From: Micromonospora parathelypteridis
GTDB taxonomy: Bacteria; Actinomycetota; Actinomycetes; Mycobacteriales; Micromonosporaceae
Reading direction: 5' to 3'
DNA length: 64,000 nucleotides
Assembly (NCBI RefSeq): GCF_014201145.1
Contig: NZ_JACHDP010000001.1
Span: forward strand, 1,612,001 to 1,676,000
Notes under the pieces: generated by a model
What the model saw: only the letters and a program-made list of their open reading frames with translations
Database searches by the model: none
What the model was told of the DNA's origin: nothing
Part shown: piece after piece, positions 43,813-51,224 of the stretch
How the letters are laid out: every line of letters begins with the position of its first letter
How positions within the stretch are numbered: position 1 is the stretch's first letter
Made by a program: the position numbers and the translations under genes

Positions 43813-44895
43813 ATGCCCAGCGTGAGCGACCTGCACAGCATCGGCGAGCTGGCCCGGGCCAGCGGCCTGACCGTCAGCGCACTGCGCTTCTACGACTCGG
43901 CGGGGGTGCTGGAGCCGGCCCTGGTCGACCCGGCGACCGGCTACCGCTGGTACACCGAGGAGCAGATCACCCCGGCCCGGTTGGTGGCCGGGCTACGCCG
44001 GATCGGCATGCCGGTGCCGGAGATCGCCGCCGCGGTACGCGCCGACCCGGCCGCGGTGCACGAGCTGCTCGACACGCACCTGCGCCGGCTGACGGACGGG
44101 CTCACCGACGCCCGCCGCGAGGTCACCCGGCTCCGAGCCCTGGTGGACCCGGCCCGACCCGTCACGACCATGCTGCTGCTCTCCCCCGCCGGCCTGGCCG
44201 CCGCGCTGGACGCGGTGCGTTTCGCCGTCGGCACCGACCCGGAGCTGCCGATGCTCTCCGGCGTGCTGCTCGACGTGGAGCCCGACTGCGTCCGGCTCGT
44301 CGCCACCGACCGGCACCGGCTCGCGTTGGCCCGGGCCGACGCGGACGTCGACGGTCCGCCGGTGCGGGTGTTCGTCCCCGTGGCCCTCGTCGACGAGCTC
44401 CGCGCGCTGCTCGACGCCGCCGACCCCCGGCCGGTGCGGCTGACCGTGGCGGGCGCGGACCTTCGGGTGCTGGTGGCCGGCCGCACGCTGACCGGCACCG
44501 CCCTGCCGTACGACTTCCCGGACTACCGTCGGCTGCTGCGCGACGCCGTCGGCGAGCGGCCGGCCGCTCGCCGGATCCCGGTGGACGTGGCCGCGCTGAG
44601 CGCCGCACTGGCCGACCCGGCGGCACCCACGGTCGCCCGTGACCACGGTGGCAGGCCGCTGGCGGTCACCGTGCTCGGCCTCGACGACCAGGGCGGCCTG
44701 TGCCTGCTCCCCGCCACCGACCTGCCCTCCGACGAGTTGCGGGTCGGGGTCGACGGTGGCTACCTGCTGGACGCGTTGAACGCGGCCGGCGCACCCCAGC
44801 TGGTGCTGGAGCTGGACGGGCCGATCGCCCCGCTGGCCGTACGACGCCCGGACGACGCGGACACCTACTCCGTGCTGATGCCGATCCGGCTCTGA
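43813..44895 (+). CDS. MerR-type regulator fused to a DNA polymerase III beta (sliding clamp)-like domain
   Basis: A 360-residue two-part protein. Residues about 6-75 are a MerR helix-turn-helix (HSIGELARASGLTVSALRFYDSAGVLEPALVDPATGYRWY), followed by a coiled coil (LLDTHLRRLTDGLTDARREVTRLRALV). Residues about 120-360 look like DnaN clamp domains: LRFAVGTDPELPMLSGVLLDVEPDCVRLVATDRHRLALA, VRVFVPVALVDELRAL, TGTALPYDFPDYRRLL and the C-terminal DTYSVLMPIRL, a counterpart of the clamp's YLLMPVRL ending. Here the clamp fold probably acts as dimeriser or ligand domain. ATG with GAGGGGGCAGG upstream. Confidence 0.85.
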   Translation: MPSVSDLHSIGELARASGLTVSALRFYDSAGVLEPALVDPATGYRWYTEEQITPARLVAGLRRIGMPVPEIAAAVRADPAAVHELLDTHLRRLTDGLTDARREVTRLRALVDPARPVTTMLLLSPAGLAAALDAVRFAVGTDPELPMLSGVLLDVEPDCVRLVATDRHRLALARADADVDGPPVRVFVPVALVDELRALLDAADPRPVRLTVAGADLRVLVAGRTLTGTALPYDFPDYRRLLRDAVGERPAARRIPVDVAALSAALADPAAPTVARDHGGRPLAVTVLGLDDQGGLCLLPATDLPSDELRVGVDGGYLLDALNAAGAPQLVLELDGPIAPLAVRRPDDADTYSVLMPIRL

Positions 44896-44987
44896 ACCCG
44901 GCCGCCGCTCCCCGTCCCGGGCCGACCGGGCCGCGACGGTAGCATCTGGTGGTCCACCTGACCCCGGACGGAGGCGTACGGAGCAGC

Positions 44988-46271
44988 ATGCTCGACATGG
45001 AGTTGATCCGGAAGGATCGCGAGGCGGTGGCAACCGCGCTGGCGAAGCGTCTGGATCCCGCCGAGGTCACCCGTGCCCTGGACGAGATCCAGCGGCTCGA
45101 CCAGGAACGACGCACCCTGATCACCGAGATCGACGCCGAGCGGCAGCGCCGCAAGGCGGAGGCCCGGGCGTACGCGCAGGCGAAGCGCGCCGGCGAGGAG
45201 CCGCAGGCCAGCGCACCGGAGGCCGAGCGTAAGCAGCTCGCCGAGCTGGAGTCCCAGCTGGACGAGGTGCAGTCCCGGCTGCGTACGGCGATGAGTGAGC
45301 TGCCCAACCTGCCGGCCGAGGACGTCGTGGCCGGCGGCAAGGAAGCCAACCGCGTGGTCAAGACCTTCGGTGCGCCACCGGCGATCGAGAAGGTCCGCGA
45401 CCACGTGGAGCTGAGCCGCGCGCTGGGCCTTGTCGACTACGAGCGCGGGGTCAAGCTCGGTGGATCCGGTTTCTGGATCTACACGGGCATCGGCGCCCGG
45501 CTGGAGTGGGCGCTGCTCAACTACTTCATCGACCAGCACGTCAAGGCCGGGTACGAGTTCCTGCTCCCGCCGCACCTGCTGCTGGACTCGGCCGGCTTCG
45601 CCGCCGGGCAGTTCCCCAAGTTCTACGACGACGTCTACCACCTGGACTCCGATTCCGCGCCGCGCGGCCAGTTCCTGCTGCCCACGTCGGAGACGGCGAT
45701 CCTCGGCGCGTACCAGGACGAGATCCTGGAGACCCCGAAGCTGCCGCTGAAGGCATTCGCGTACACCCCGTGCTACCGGCGGGAGTCGGCCGGTTCGCAC
45801 TCGGACGAGCGCGGCACGGTGCGGGGGCACCAGTTCAACAAGGTGGAGATCTTCCAGTTCACCCTGCCGGAGCAGGCCGACACGGCTCTGGAGGAGATGC
45901 TCGCCCACGCGGAGAGCCTGGTCGAGGGGCTGGGCCTGCACTACCAGCGCACCCTGCTCTCGGCCGGTGACGCCAGCGCCTCGATGAAGAAGACCCTCGA
46001 CATCGAGGTGTGGATGCCGAGCACCGGCAAGTACAAGGAGGTGTCGTCGGTCTCCTGGGCCGGTGACTACCAGGCCCGGCGGGCGGCGATCCGCTACCGC
46101 GAGCCCGGTGCCAAGCAGACGCGCTTCGTGCACACCCTCAACGGCTCGGCGCTGGCCACCAGCCGGCTCTTCCCGGCGATCCTGGAGCAGTACCAGCAGG
46201 CCGACGGCAGTGTCCTGATCCCCGAGGTCCTCCAAGACCGCCTAGGCACCGACCGCCTAACCCCGCGCTAA
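44988..46271 (+). CDS. serS: Seryl-tRNA synthetase, divergent type
   Basis: Class II synthetase charging tRNA-Ser, 427 residues. An N-terminal coiled-coil arm (residues about 25-110), motif 2 TPCYRRESAGSHSDERGTVR followed by HQFNKVEIFQF (about 260-290), the SETAILGAYQ serine-site segment and motif 3 NGSALATSRLFPAILEQ are all present. It differs from the usual actinobacterial SerRS, which has CFRREAGTYGKDTRG in motif 2 and a SRKFDCEAW strand; here CYRRESAGSHSDERG and MKKTLDIEVWMP are found. It may be a second SerRS with a different specificity or inhibitor resistance. Ends just before palindrome D. Confidence 0.87.
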   Translation: MLDMELIRKDREAVATALAKRLDPAEVTRALDEIQRLDQERRTLITEIDAERQRRKAEARAYAQAKRAGEEPQASAPEAERKQLAELESQLDEVQSRLRTAMSELPNLPAEDVVAGGKEANRVVKTFGAPPAIEKVRDHVELSRALGLVDYERGVKLGGSGFWIYTGIGARLEWALLNYFIDQHVKAGYEFLLPPHLLLDSAGFAAGQFPKFYDDVYHLDSDSAPRGQFLLPTSETAILGAYQDEILETPKLPLKAFAYTPCYRRESAGSHSDERGTVRGHQFNKVEIFQFTLPEQADTALEEMLAHAESLVEGLGLHYQRTLLSAGDASASMKKTLDIEVWMPSTGKYKEVSSVSWAGDYQARRAAIRYREPGAKQTRFVHTLNGSALATSRLFPAILEQYQQADGSVLIPEVLQDRLGTDRLTPR

Positions 46272-46306
46272 CCCTGCCCCCTGCCCCCTGCCCGGCCCGT
46301 TCCCGC

Positions 46307-46367
46307 GTTGATCATGAAGTTATTGCCCTTCGCCTCGGCGTGTCGTGGCAATAACTTCATGATCAAC
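46307..46367. repeat. Palindromic element D (GATCATG family)
   Basis: Perfect 21-bp arms 46307-46327 (GTTGATCATGAAGTTATTGC plus C) and 46347-46367, with a 19-base loop containing GGCGTGTCG. It lies between convergent serS and ccdA, and codes for the last residues (VDHEVIA...) and the TAA stop of ccdA. Element E is its reverse-orientation homolog. Confidence 0.92.
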
Positions 46368-47213
46368 AGGGGTGAGCGGGAGCGGGGGGCGGGAGTGGCG
46401 GGTTAGGGCTGCTGCCAGCAGGAGGGCCGCCAGGGCTGCCAGGAGCAGGGCTGGGCCGAGGGAGTCCACGGCGTTGGCCAGGGTTTGCTGGACCTGGGAT
46501 GCCGCCTGGATCACCGGGTCGTGCAGCGCTTCTCGGCGGCCGGCGGCCAGCCGCAACTCGTACCAGCCGTACCAGGCGACGTAACCTCCGGCGAGCAGCA
46601 GCACCAGGCCGCTGAGGCGGGGCACCAACGCGCCGGCGACCCGCAGCCGGGCCACCAGACCGTCGCGCAACAGCGCCACGCCGAGCGCGGCGACCGCGAC
46701 CACCAGACCCATCCCGAGGGCGTACGCACCGAACAGCGCCAACCCACGGCCGGTCGAGCCGGCTTGCAGGCTGGTCACCACGATGGCCAGGAACGGCGCG
46801 ATGGCGCAGCCGAGCGACGCCAGCGCGTACACCGCGCCGAACAGCGCCATCGACGGCCACGAGCGCGTGAGCCGGGGTGCCCGCGCGGACCAGCCGGGAG
46901 CGGGCAGCCGCCGGCCGGCGAGCAACCAACAGCCGGCCACGACCAGCAGCACGCCGAGCGCCACGGTCAGCCAGGGCAGCCGGGGCCGCAGCCAGCCGGC
47001 CAGCGGCGCGAGCGCCAGGCCGAACGCGCCGAAGACCACCACGTACCCCAGGGTCAGCCCGGCCGCCGCGGTGAGCGCGCGGCCGACCGCGCCGCGGGTG
47101 TCCGACGCCCCGGCGACCAACAGCGAGAGGTACGCGGGCAGCAACGCGAAGCCGCACGGGTTGACCGCTCCCAGCATGCCTGCGGTCAGCGCGAGCAGCA
47201 GGGGGCCGGTCAC
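46320..47213 (-). CDS. ccdA: CcdA/DsbD-type thiol-disulfide transmembrane transporter
   Basis: Seven-helix-type membrane protein (297 residues) carrying reducing equivalents across the membrane through a cysteine pair: Cys20 in GAVNPCGFALLPAYLSLLV and Cys136 in YALASLGCAIAPFLAIVV. Electrons normally come from cytoplasmic thioredoxin and go to an extracytoplasmic thioredoxin-like partner, here the TlpA lipoprotein whose gene overlaps by 4 bases (GTGA). An extra C-terminal helix (LGPALLLAALAALLLAAAL) precedes a tail, PVDHEVIATTRRGEGQ, that is encoded by palindrome D. Confidence 0.92.
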   Translation of the reverse strand: MTGPLLLALTAGMLGAVNPCGFALLPAYLSLLVAGASDTRGAVGRALTAAAGLTLGYVVVFGAFGLALAPLAGWLRPRLPWLTVALGVLLVVAGCWLLAGRRLPAPGWSARAPRLTRSWPSMALFGAVYALASLGCAIAPFLAIVVTSLQAGSTGRGLALFGAYALGMGLVVAVAALGVALLRDGLVARLRVAGALVPRLSGLVLLLAGGYVAWYGWYELRLAAGRREALHDPVIQAASQVQQTLANAVDSLGPALLLAALAALLLAAALTRHSRPPLPLTPVDHEVIATTRRGEGQ

Positions 47214-47836
47214 GCCCCGGCCAGCGCGGCGACCCGGGCGGTGAGCGCCTCACCGTCCAGGAAGCCCTGGTGGACCACCTTGCCGTCCCGGTCGATGACC
47301 ACGAAGATGCTCTGCTCGGTCACCTTGAACCGACGCCAGAGCGCGCCCGCGCGGTCGTCGATCTGTGGCATCCCGGCGAGGTCGAACTCGGTGACGAACT
47401 CCTTCATCGCCCGCTGCTCGCCCAGCCCGGCGACGCCGACGATCGGCACGGTGTCCCGGTATCGGGGCGCGACCTCGGCCACCGTCCAGGCCTGGCTGGC
47501 GCAGGTAGCGCACCACGGCGCCCAGAACCACAGCACCACGGGCCGGCCGGCGAGTTGCGCCGCGTCGAACGCGGCGCCGGTGAGGGTGGTCCCGGTGAAG
47601 CGGAGAATGTCCGGGACCTGTGCCGGAGCGGCGCTCGGCGAGCCGATCGGGGTGGCGGTCGCCGGTGCGGTGCCGGTGGTGGCCGGTGCGGCGTCGGCGA
47701 CCGCCGCCGGTGGCGGGTTGGCCGTGCCGGTGCAGGAGACCGCACCGAGCAGGGCGGCGGTCAGTGCCGCGGCGGCGCCGGCCCGGCGGGCCACCCCGAC
47801 CCTGGACTGCCGTCTCCGTGCGTGCCAGCTGCGCAT
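47210..47836 (-). CDS. TlpA-like thioredoxin-fold lipoprotein
   Basis: Surface-anchored redoxin, 208 residues. Lipobox GAVSC (Cys35), Pro/Ala/Thr linker to about residue 72, then a TlpA/ResA-type domain with active site WCATC (Cys109, Cys112) in VVLWFWAPWCATCASQA and the cis-Pro in LAGMPQIDDR. Likely keeps exported cysteines reduced, or reduces apocytochrome, with electrons from CcdA. Third gene of the four-gene redox operon. Confidence 0.92.
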   Translation of the reverse strand: MRSWHARRRQSRVGVARRAGAAAALTAALLGAVSCTGTANPPPAAVADAAPATTGTAPATATPIGSPSAAPAQVPDILRFTGTTLTGAAFDAAQLAGRPVVLWFWAPWCATCASQAWTVAEVAPRYRDTVPIVGVAGLGEQRAMKEFVTEFDLAGMPQIDDRAGALWRRFKVTEQSIFVVIDRDGKVVHQGFLDGEALTARVAALAGA

Positions 47837-47879
47837 CCGCGTCTCCGTTCGACAGTCGTCGGGAAGAAGGTGCCCTTCC

Positions 47880-49346
47880 CTACTCGGCCTTGGCGAGTCG
47901 GAGGGCCAGCTCCGGGCACACCTTGACCGCCTTCAGCGCACCCTCCCGCAGCCAGGTCGGCACGGGGGTGGGCGGGAAGGCGGGATATCCGTTGGCGTCG
48001 AGCCGGATGAAGTCCGGTACGACGTGCGCGCAGAGGCCGTGCCCGTCGCAGCGCGACCAGTCCAGGGTGAGCTTCTGCGGGTTCGCGTCGGGTGCGCCGG
48101 GCAACCCCATCACGCCCTTGACCCGCCGGCCGCAGCCGTCGCCGGTGCTGTGCATCCGCAGGTCCTCGGTGAAGACCTCGATCGCGGAGAGCGCGAAGCG
48201 GGCGGTGCCGTCCGGGTGGCTGCACGCGCCCCGGCCCTTCACCTCGCCGGCGGCGGCCCGCACCACGTCCGCCGGTTGGCTGCCGGCGACGGCCAGGTCG
48301 ACGGCGCGGGCCAGGTCCGGCAGGCCCATCTTGCACGGGCCGCACTGGCCGGCGGACTCACCGGCGAGATAGCGCACCACCTGGGCGGCCTCGCCGAGCG
48401 GGCAGGTGTCGACACCGAGCGGGATGATGATGCCCGCGCCGAGCGTGCCACCCACCGCGGCCAGGCCCTTGCGGGAGACCTCGGCCGTCTCCGCCGCCTC
48501 CGGCGTGATCCACTTGCCGTGGTAGCCGCCCATCAGGATGCCCTGGGTCTCCGGGACCTCGCACAGGTCGAGAACATCGCGCAGCGGCATCCCGGCGGTG
48601 CACTCCACGACGGCCGGCCGGCCCGCCGCGCCGGTCACGGTGAGCAGTACGGTGCCCGGCTCGTCGTCGGTGCCGAGCGCCGCGTACTCGTACGGGCCGA
48701 GTCGCGCCCCGACGGCGAGTTGGGCGTAGGTCTCGGCGTTGGACAGCAGGGTGGGCAGGCCGCTGACCCCGGAGTCGCTGGAGCGCTTCTTGGTGCCGGG
48801 CGGAATGTGCGGCAGCCCGTTGATCCCGTTGACCAGTGCGCCGCCCTCGCCGGAGATGAACCGGTGCGGCACGGTGACGATGGTGGTCAGCACCGGCATC
48901 CGGCGCTCTTCGAGGGCCTCCATCAACGAGTCCCGGCCGACCCCGTCGTCGGCCACGCCGATCACGATCTCGTCGGCGTCCAGCGCGTACGCGGCCAGCG
49001 CCGCGCCGTCCAGGATCAGGTGCGGTGCGCGGGTCAGCAGCACCTTGTCCTTCCAGCTGGCCGGCTCCCCCTCGCTGGCGTTGACGACCACCACGGCGGC
49101 GAGGTCCTGCCGTTCGCAGGACTCCAGCACGGCGCGCAGTTTGCGGGCGAACGGGAAACCCGCCCCGCCCTTGCCCTTGAGCTGCATGCCCTCGGCGAGC
49201 CGGAGCAGTTGGGCCGGCTCCATCGGGCCGATCGGGCCGTGCACCTCCTCGTGCGCGGCCAGGTCGAGCCGGCCGTACTCGGCGAAGCCGGCGGTGAGCC
49301 GAGGCTCGCCCACGCAGGCGACCGGTGGCACGGCTGTCCGCATCAC
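47880..49346 (-). CDS. NuoF-like NADH:acceptor flavoprotein fused to a ferredoxin domain
   Basis: A 488-residue soluble protein. Residues about 40-240 form the NuoF-type FMN/NADH fold: GKGGAGFPFARKL (58-70, glycine-rich FMN loop) and VVVNASEGEPASWKDKVLL; then a SLBB-like stretch and the iron-sulfur segment ESAGQCGPCKMGLPDL with GACSHPDG. Residues about 425-488 are a single-cluster ferredoxin: WSRCDGHGLCAHVVPDFI and AVKVCPELAL, the spacing of P450-type 3Fe-4S or 4Fe-4S ferredoxins. There is no NuoE partner here. The GTG at 49346 overlaps the stop of the heme membrane protein, its likely electron acceptor. Confidence 0.88.
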   Translation of the reverse strand: MMRTAVPPVACVGEPRLTAGFAEYGRLDLAAHEEVHGPIGPMEPAQLLRLAEGMQLKGKGGAGFPFARKLRAVLESCERQDLAAVVVVNASEGEPASWKDKVLLTRAPHLILDGAALAAYALDADEIVIGVADDGVGRDSLMEALEERRMPVLTTIVTVPHRFISGEGGALVNGINGLPHIPPGTKKRSSDSGVSGLPTLLSNAETYAQLAVGARLGPYEYAALGTDDEPGTVLLTVTGAAGRPAVVECTAGMPLRDVLDLCEVPETQGILMGGYHGKWITPEAAETAEVSRKGLAAVGGTLGAGIIIPLGVDTCPLGEAAQVVRYLAGESAGQCGPCKMGLPDLARAVDLAVAGSQPADVVRAAAGEVKGRGACSHPDGTARFALSAIEVFTEDLRMHSTGDGCGRRVKGVMGLPGAPDANPQKLTLDWSRCDGHGLCAHVVPDFIRLDANGYPAFPPTPVPTWLREGALKAVKVCPELALRLAKAE

Positions 49347-50914
49347 TTCGCCTCACCCCGCAGCCCGGCCCAGTACGCCCCGTCCACCGCGTCGGCGCTG
49401 GCCTTGCGGCGCTTGGCGGACCGGCCCTCGCCGGCTGCCCGCCGAGCGCGCCGGGACGCCAGGTCGACAAGGGTCGGGGTGTCGTCGACGGGCGGCGGCA
49501 CCTCGTCCGGCACGTACCGGGCCGGTGGGCGCCAGTAGTCCGGCTCCTCCGGCAGGTCGTCCTCGACGCTGTGTCGGCCACTGCCACTGCGCGGCGTCGC
49601 CGAGATCGGCTCCGCGGAGACCGGGCCGGCCGAGATCGGCTCGTCGGCCTGCCACCGGCGCGGGCTGTCCCACGGCTCCTCGGGCTCGGCAGTCGGCTCT
49701 GGTGGCGCGGAGTATCGGCTGCTGTCGTCCTCGCTGCGCGACCGGCGGCCGGATCGTTCCTCGGCGCGTCGCCGCCCGCTCGGAGCAGCCTCGTCCCGGG
49801 TACGCGAGCGCCGCCGGGTCACCGGCTCCAACTCCTCCTCGTCGCGCCGCCGGGTGGCGGTCTCCTCCGCGCTGCGGCGCGTCGACCGGCGGGTCGCGGG
49901 CTCCTCCTCGTCGCGCCGGCCGCGCGAGGATCGTTCGGTGTCGCGGCGGGCCGCCGGCTCTTCCACCCGCTGGCGTCGACTGGGCCGGGTCGGCTCGGCG
50001 AGCGACCCGGGCTCGGGCACCACCGGGACGGTGAACCGTTCGGGGTCACGTCGCGCGGCGGGCGCGGCCCACGTGGCGGTGGTGGTCTCCGCCCAGGCGG
50101 GACGCTTGTCCGCGGCCTTGCTGCGCCGACCCAACCCGGCCAGCAGCGATCGGGCGGTCTTCGCCTCGTCGGCCCGGCTGGCCATCACCGCGTTGCGCAC
50201 CGCGGCCTGGTGCTGCTCGCGGCTGCGCCGGCCGATGGTGACCGAGAACCGGACCAGCAGGGCAAGCACCACCAGCAGAATGCAGCCGAGGTAGCTGAAC
50301 ATCACCCAGGGCGCTGCGGCCCGACCGGCGTTGAGGCCGTGAAAGACAGCGAACGGCCAGGCCAGGTACGCGGTGGAGTGCAGCGTGCGCCACAGCCACT
50401 TCGGACCGACACCGGCGAAGCGGGCCCGGATGATGCCGGTCCAGATCACGCTGACCATCAGCAGGGCGGCTACCGTGCCGAGCCCGACGTAGAGCCCTCG
50501 GCCGCCGACGAACGGCACCAGCGCGTCGGTCGCCGCCGCCCGCCCGGTGGCGATCTTCGTGAGGACGTGGAAACCGAGCCCGGCCACGCCCAGCACGCCG
50601 GTGGCCCGGTGCGCCGACTGCATCAGCACCCGGTGCGAGATGCGCAGCACCAGCCGGTCGGTGGCGAGCAGACCGAGCATCACGGTGAGGCTCAACGCCA
50701 CCAGGGAGATCACCCCGGCGAAGAACTCGGTGAAGAAGAAGCCGTACGCGTACGCCGTCTGGCCGGCGCCGGTCAGCATGATCGCTGCCCAGAGCGCGGC
50801 GAGCAGCGACGCGATCAGCAGGGTGGTCGCCGACCGTGACGGGGCGCGCACCCCCCGACTGCTGGCGCTGGTCCGGACGGTGGCCGCCTTCTGGTTCTGC
50901 TGTGCCCGGGCCAT
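49343..50914 (-). CDS. Ferric reductase-like heme membrane protein with long charged tail
   Basis: About 523 residues. The first 230 contain six membrane helices of the ferric reductase/cytochrome b561-like transmembrane domain with likely heme His residues in LRISHRVLMQSAHRATGVLGVAGLGFHVLTK and WRTLHSTAYLAWPFAVFHGLN. Residues about 255-523 are a disordered cytoplasmic tail dense in Arg, Glu, Asp and Pro (RRDEEEPATRRSTRRSAEE), ending in a short conserved-looking block SADAVDGAYWAGLRGEAK. I favour the ATG at 50914 (GAGGAG upstream) over a GTG at 50947. First gene of the redox operon, overlapping the NuoF-ferredoxin gene. Confidence 0.87.
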   Translation of the reverse strand: MARAQQNQKAATVRTSASSRGVRAPSRSATTLLIASLLAALWAAIMLTGAGQTAYAYGFFFTEFFAGVISLVALSLTVMLGLLATDRLVLRISHRVLMQSAHRATGVLGVAGLGFHVLTKIATGRAAATDALVPFVGGRGLYVGLGTVAALLMVSVIWTGIIRARFAGVGPKWLWRTLHSTAYLAWPFAVFHGLNAGRAAAPWVMFSYLGCILLVVLALLVRFSVTIGRRSREQHQAAVRNAVMASRADEAKTARSLLAGLGRRSKAADKRPAWAETTTATWAAPAARRDPERFTVPVVPEPGSLAEPTRPSRRQRVEEPAARRDTERSSRGRRDEEEPATRRSTRRSAEETATRRRDEEELEPVTRRRSRTRDEAAPSGRRRAEERSGRRSRSEDDSSRYSAPPEPTAEPEEPWDSPRRWQADEPISAGPVSAEPISATPRSGSGRHSVEDDLPEEPDYWRPPARYVPDEVPPPVDDTPTLVDLASRRARRAAGEGRSAKRRKASADAVDGAYWAGLRGEAK

Positions 50915-51101
50915 GTGCTCCTCGATCGTCTCGCGGCGGCGTACCACCGGCCGACCCCTGCTCCCCCATCCAGTACGGACCGGCGGCGCGTGCGGATCAC
51001 CTGTGGCGGGAAATTTCTGGGCCGGAATCGAACCGAGTGGCGGCGGCGTGCGTTGTGCCCACTTCCACTGAGCAGATCAGGCAGTGACGAATGTCCATGC
51101 A

Positions 51102-51131
51102 TTGACACTCGTTGCAACACGCTTGTAACCT
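51102..51131 (+). promoter_or_regulatory. Probable alpha-amylase promoter
   Basis: TTGACA (51102-51107), an 18-base spacer, TAACCT (51126-51131). The spacer contains GTTGCAACACGCTTG, which could be part of a repressor site. The start of transcription would be near 51138, giving a leader of about 87 bases. Confidence 0.55.
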
Positions 51132-51147
51132 TTCAGAAAATTTCAGC

Positions 51148-51174
51148 CCGGGTTGCAAGATCCCGGCAACCCGG
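51148..51174. promoter_or_regulatory. Perfect inverted repeat in the amylase leader
   Basis: CCGGGTTGC (51148-51156), 9-base spacer, GCAACCCGG (51166-51174). Just downstream of the predicted transcription start. TTGC...GCAA half-sites suit a LacI-family (MalR-like) repressor, and the repeat can also form an RNA hairpin. Confidence 0.5.
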
Positions 51175-51224
51175 CGCTCCCCGCCGCACCACCACCCCCA
51201 CCCGTGCGCTCGTCAGGAGTCCCG

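Larger units (their letters stand above)
50915..51224. other. Divergent control region, redox operon and alpha-amylase
   Basis: 310 bases. The amylase-proximal half (51080-51180) is AT-rich and holds a promoter, repeated GTTGCAA words (51111-51117, 51152-51158), tandem TTTCAG words (51131-51136, 51141-51146) and a perfect inverted repeat. The half near the redox operon is GC-rich and shows nothing I can assign. Confidence 0.5.

Noticed and set aside
46485..49538. 1017-codon open frame on the plus strand over the redox operon
   Set aside because: Shadow of the minus-strand ccdA, tlpA and nuoF-like genes, which have intact active-site motifs.
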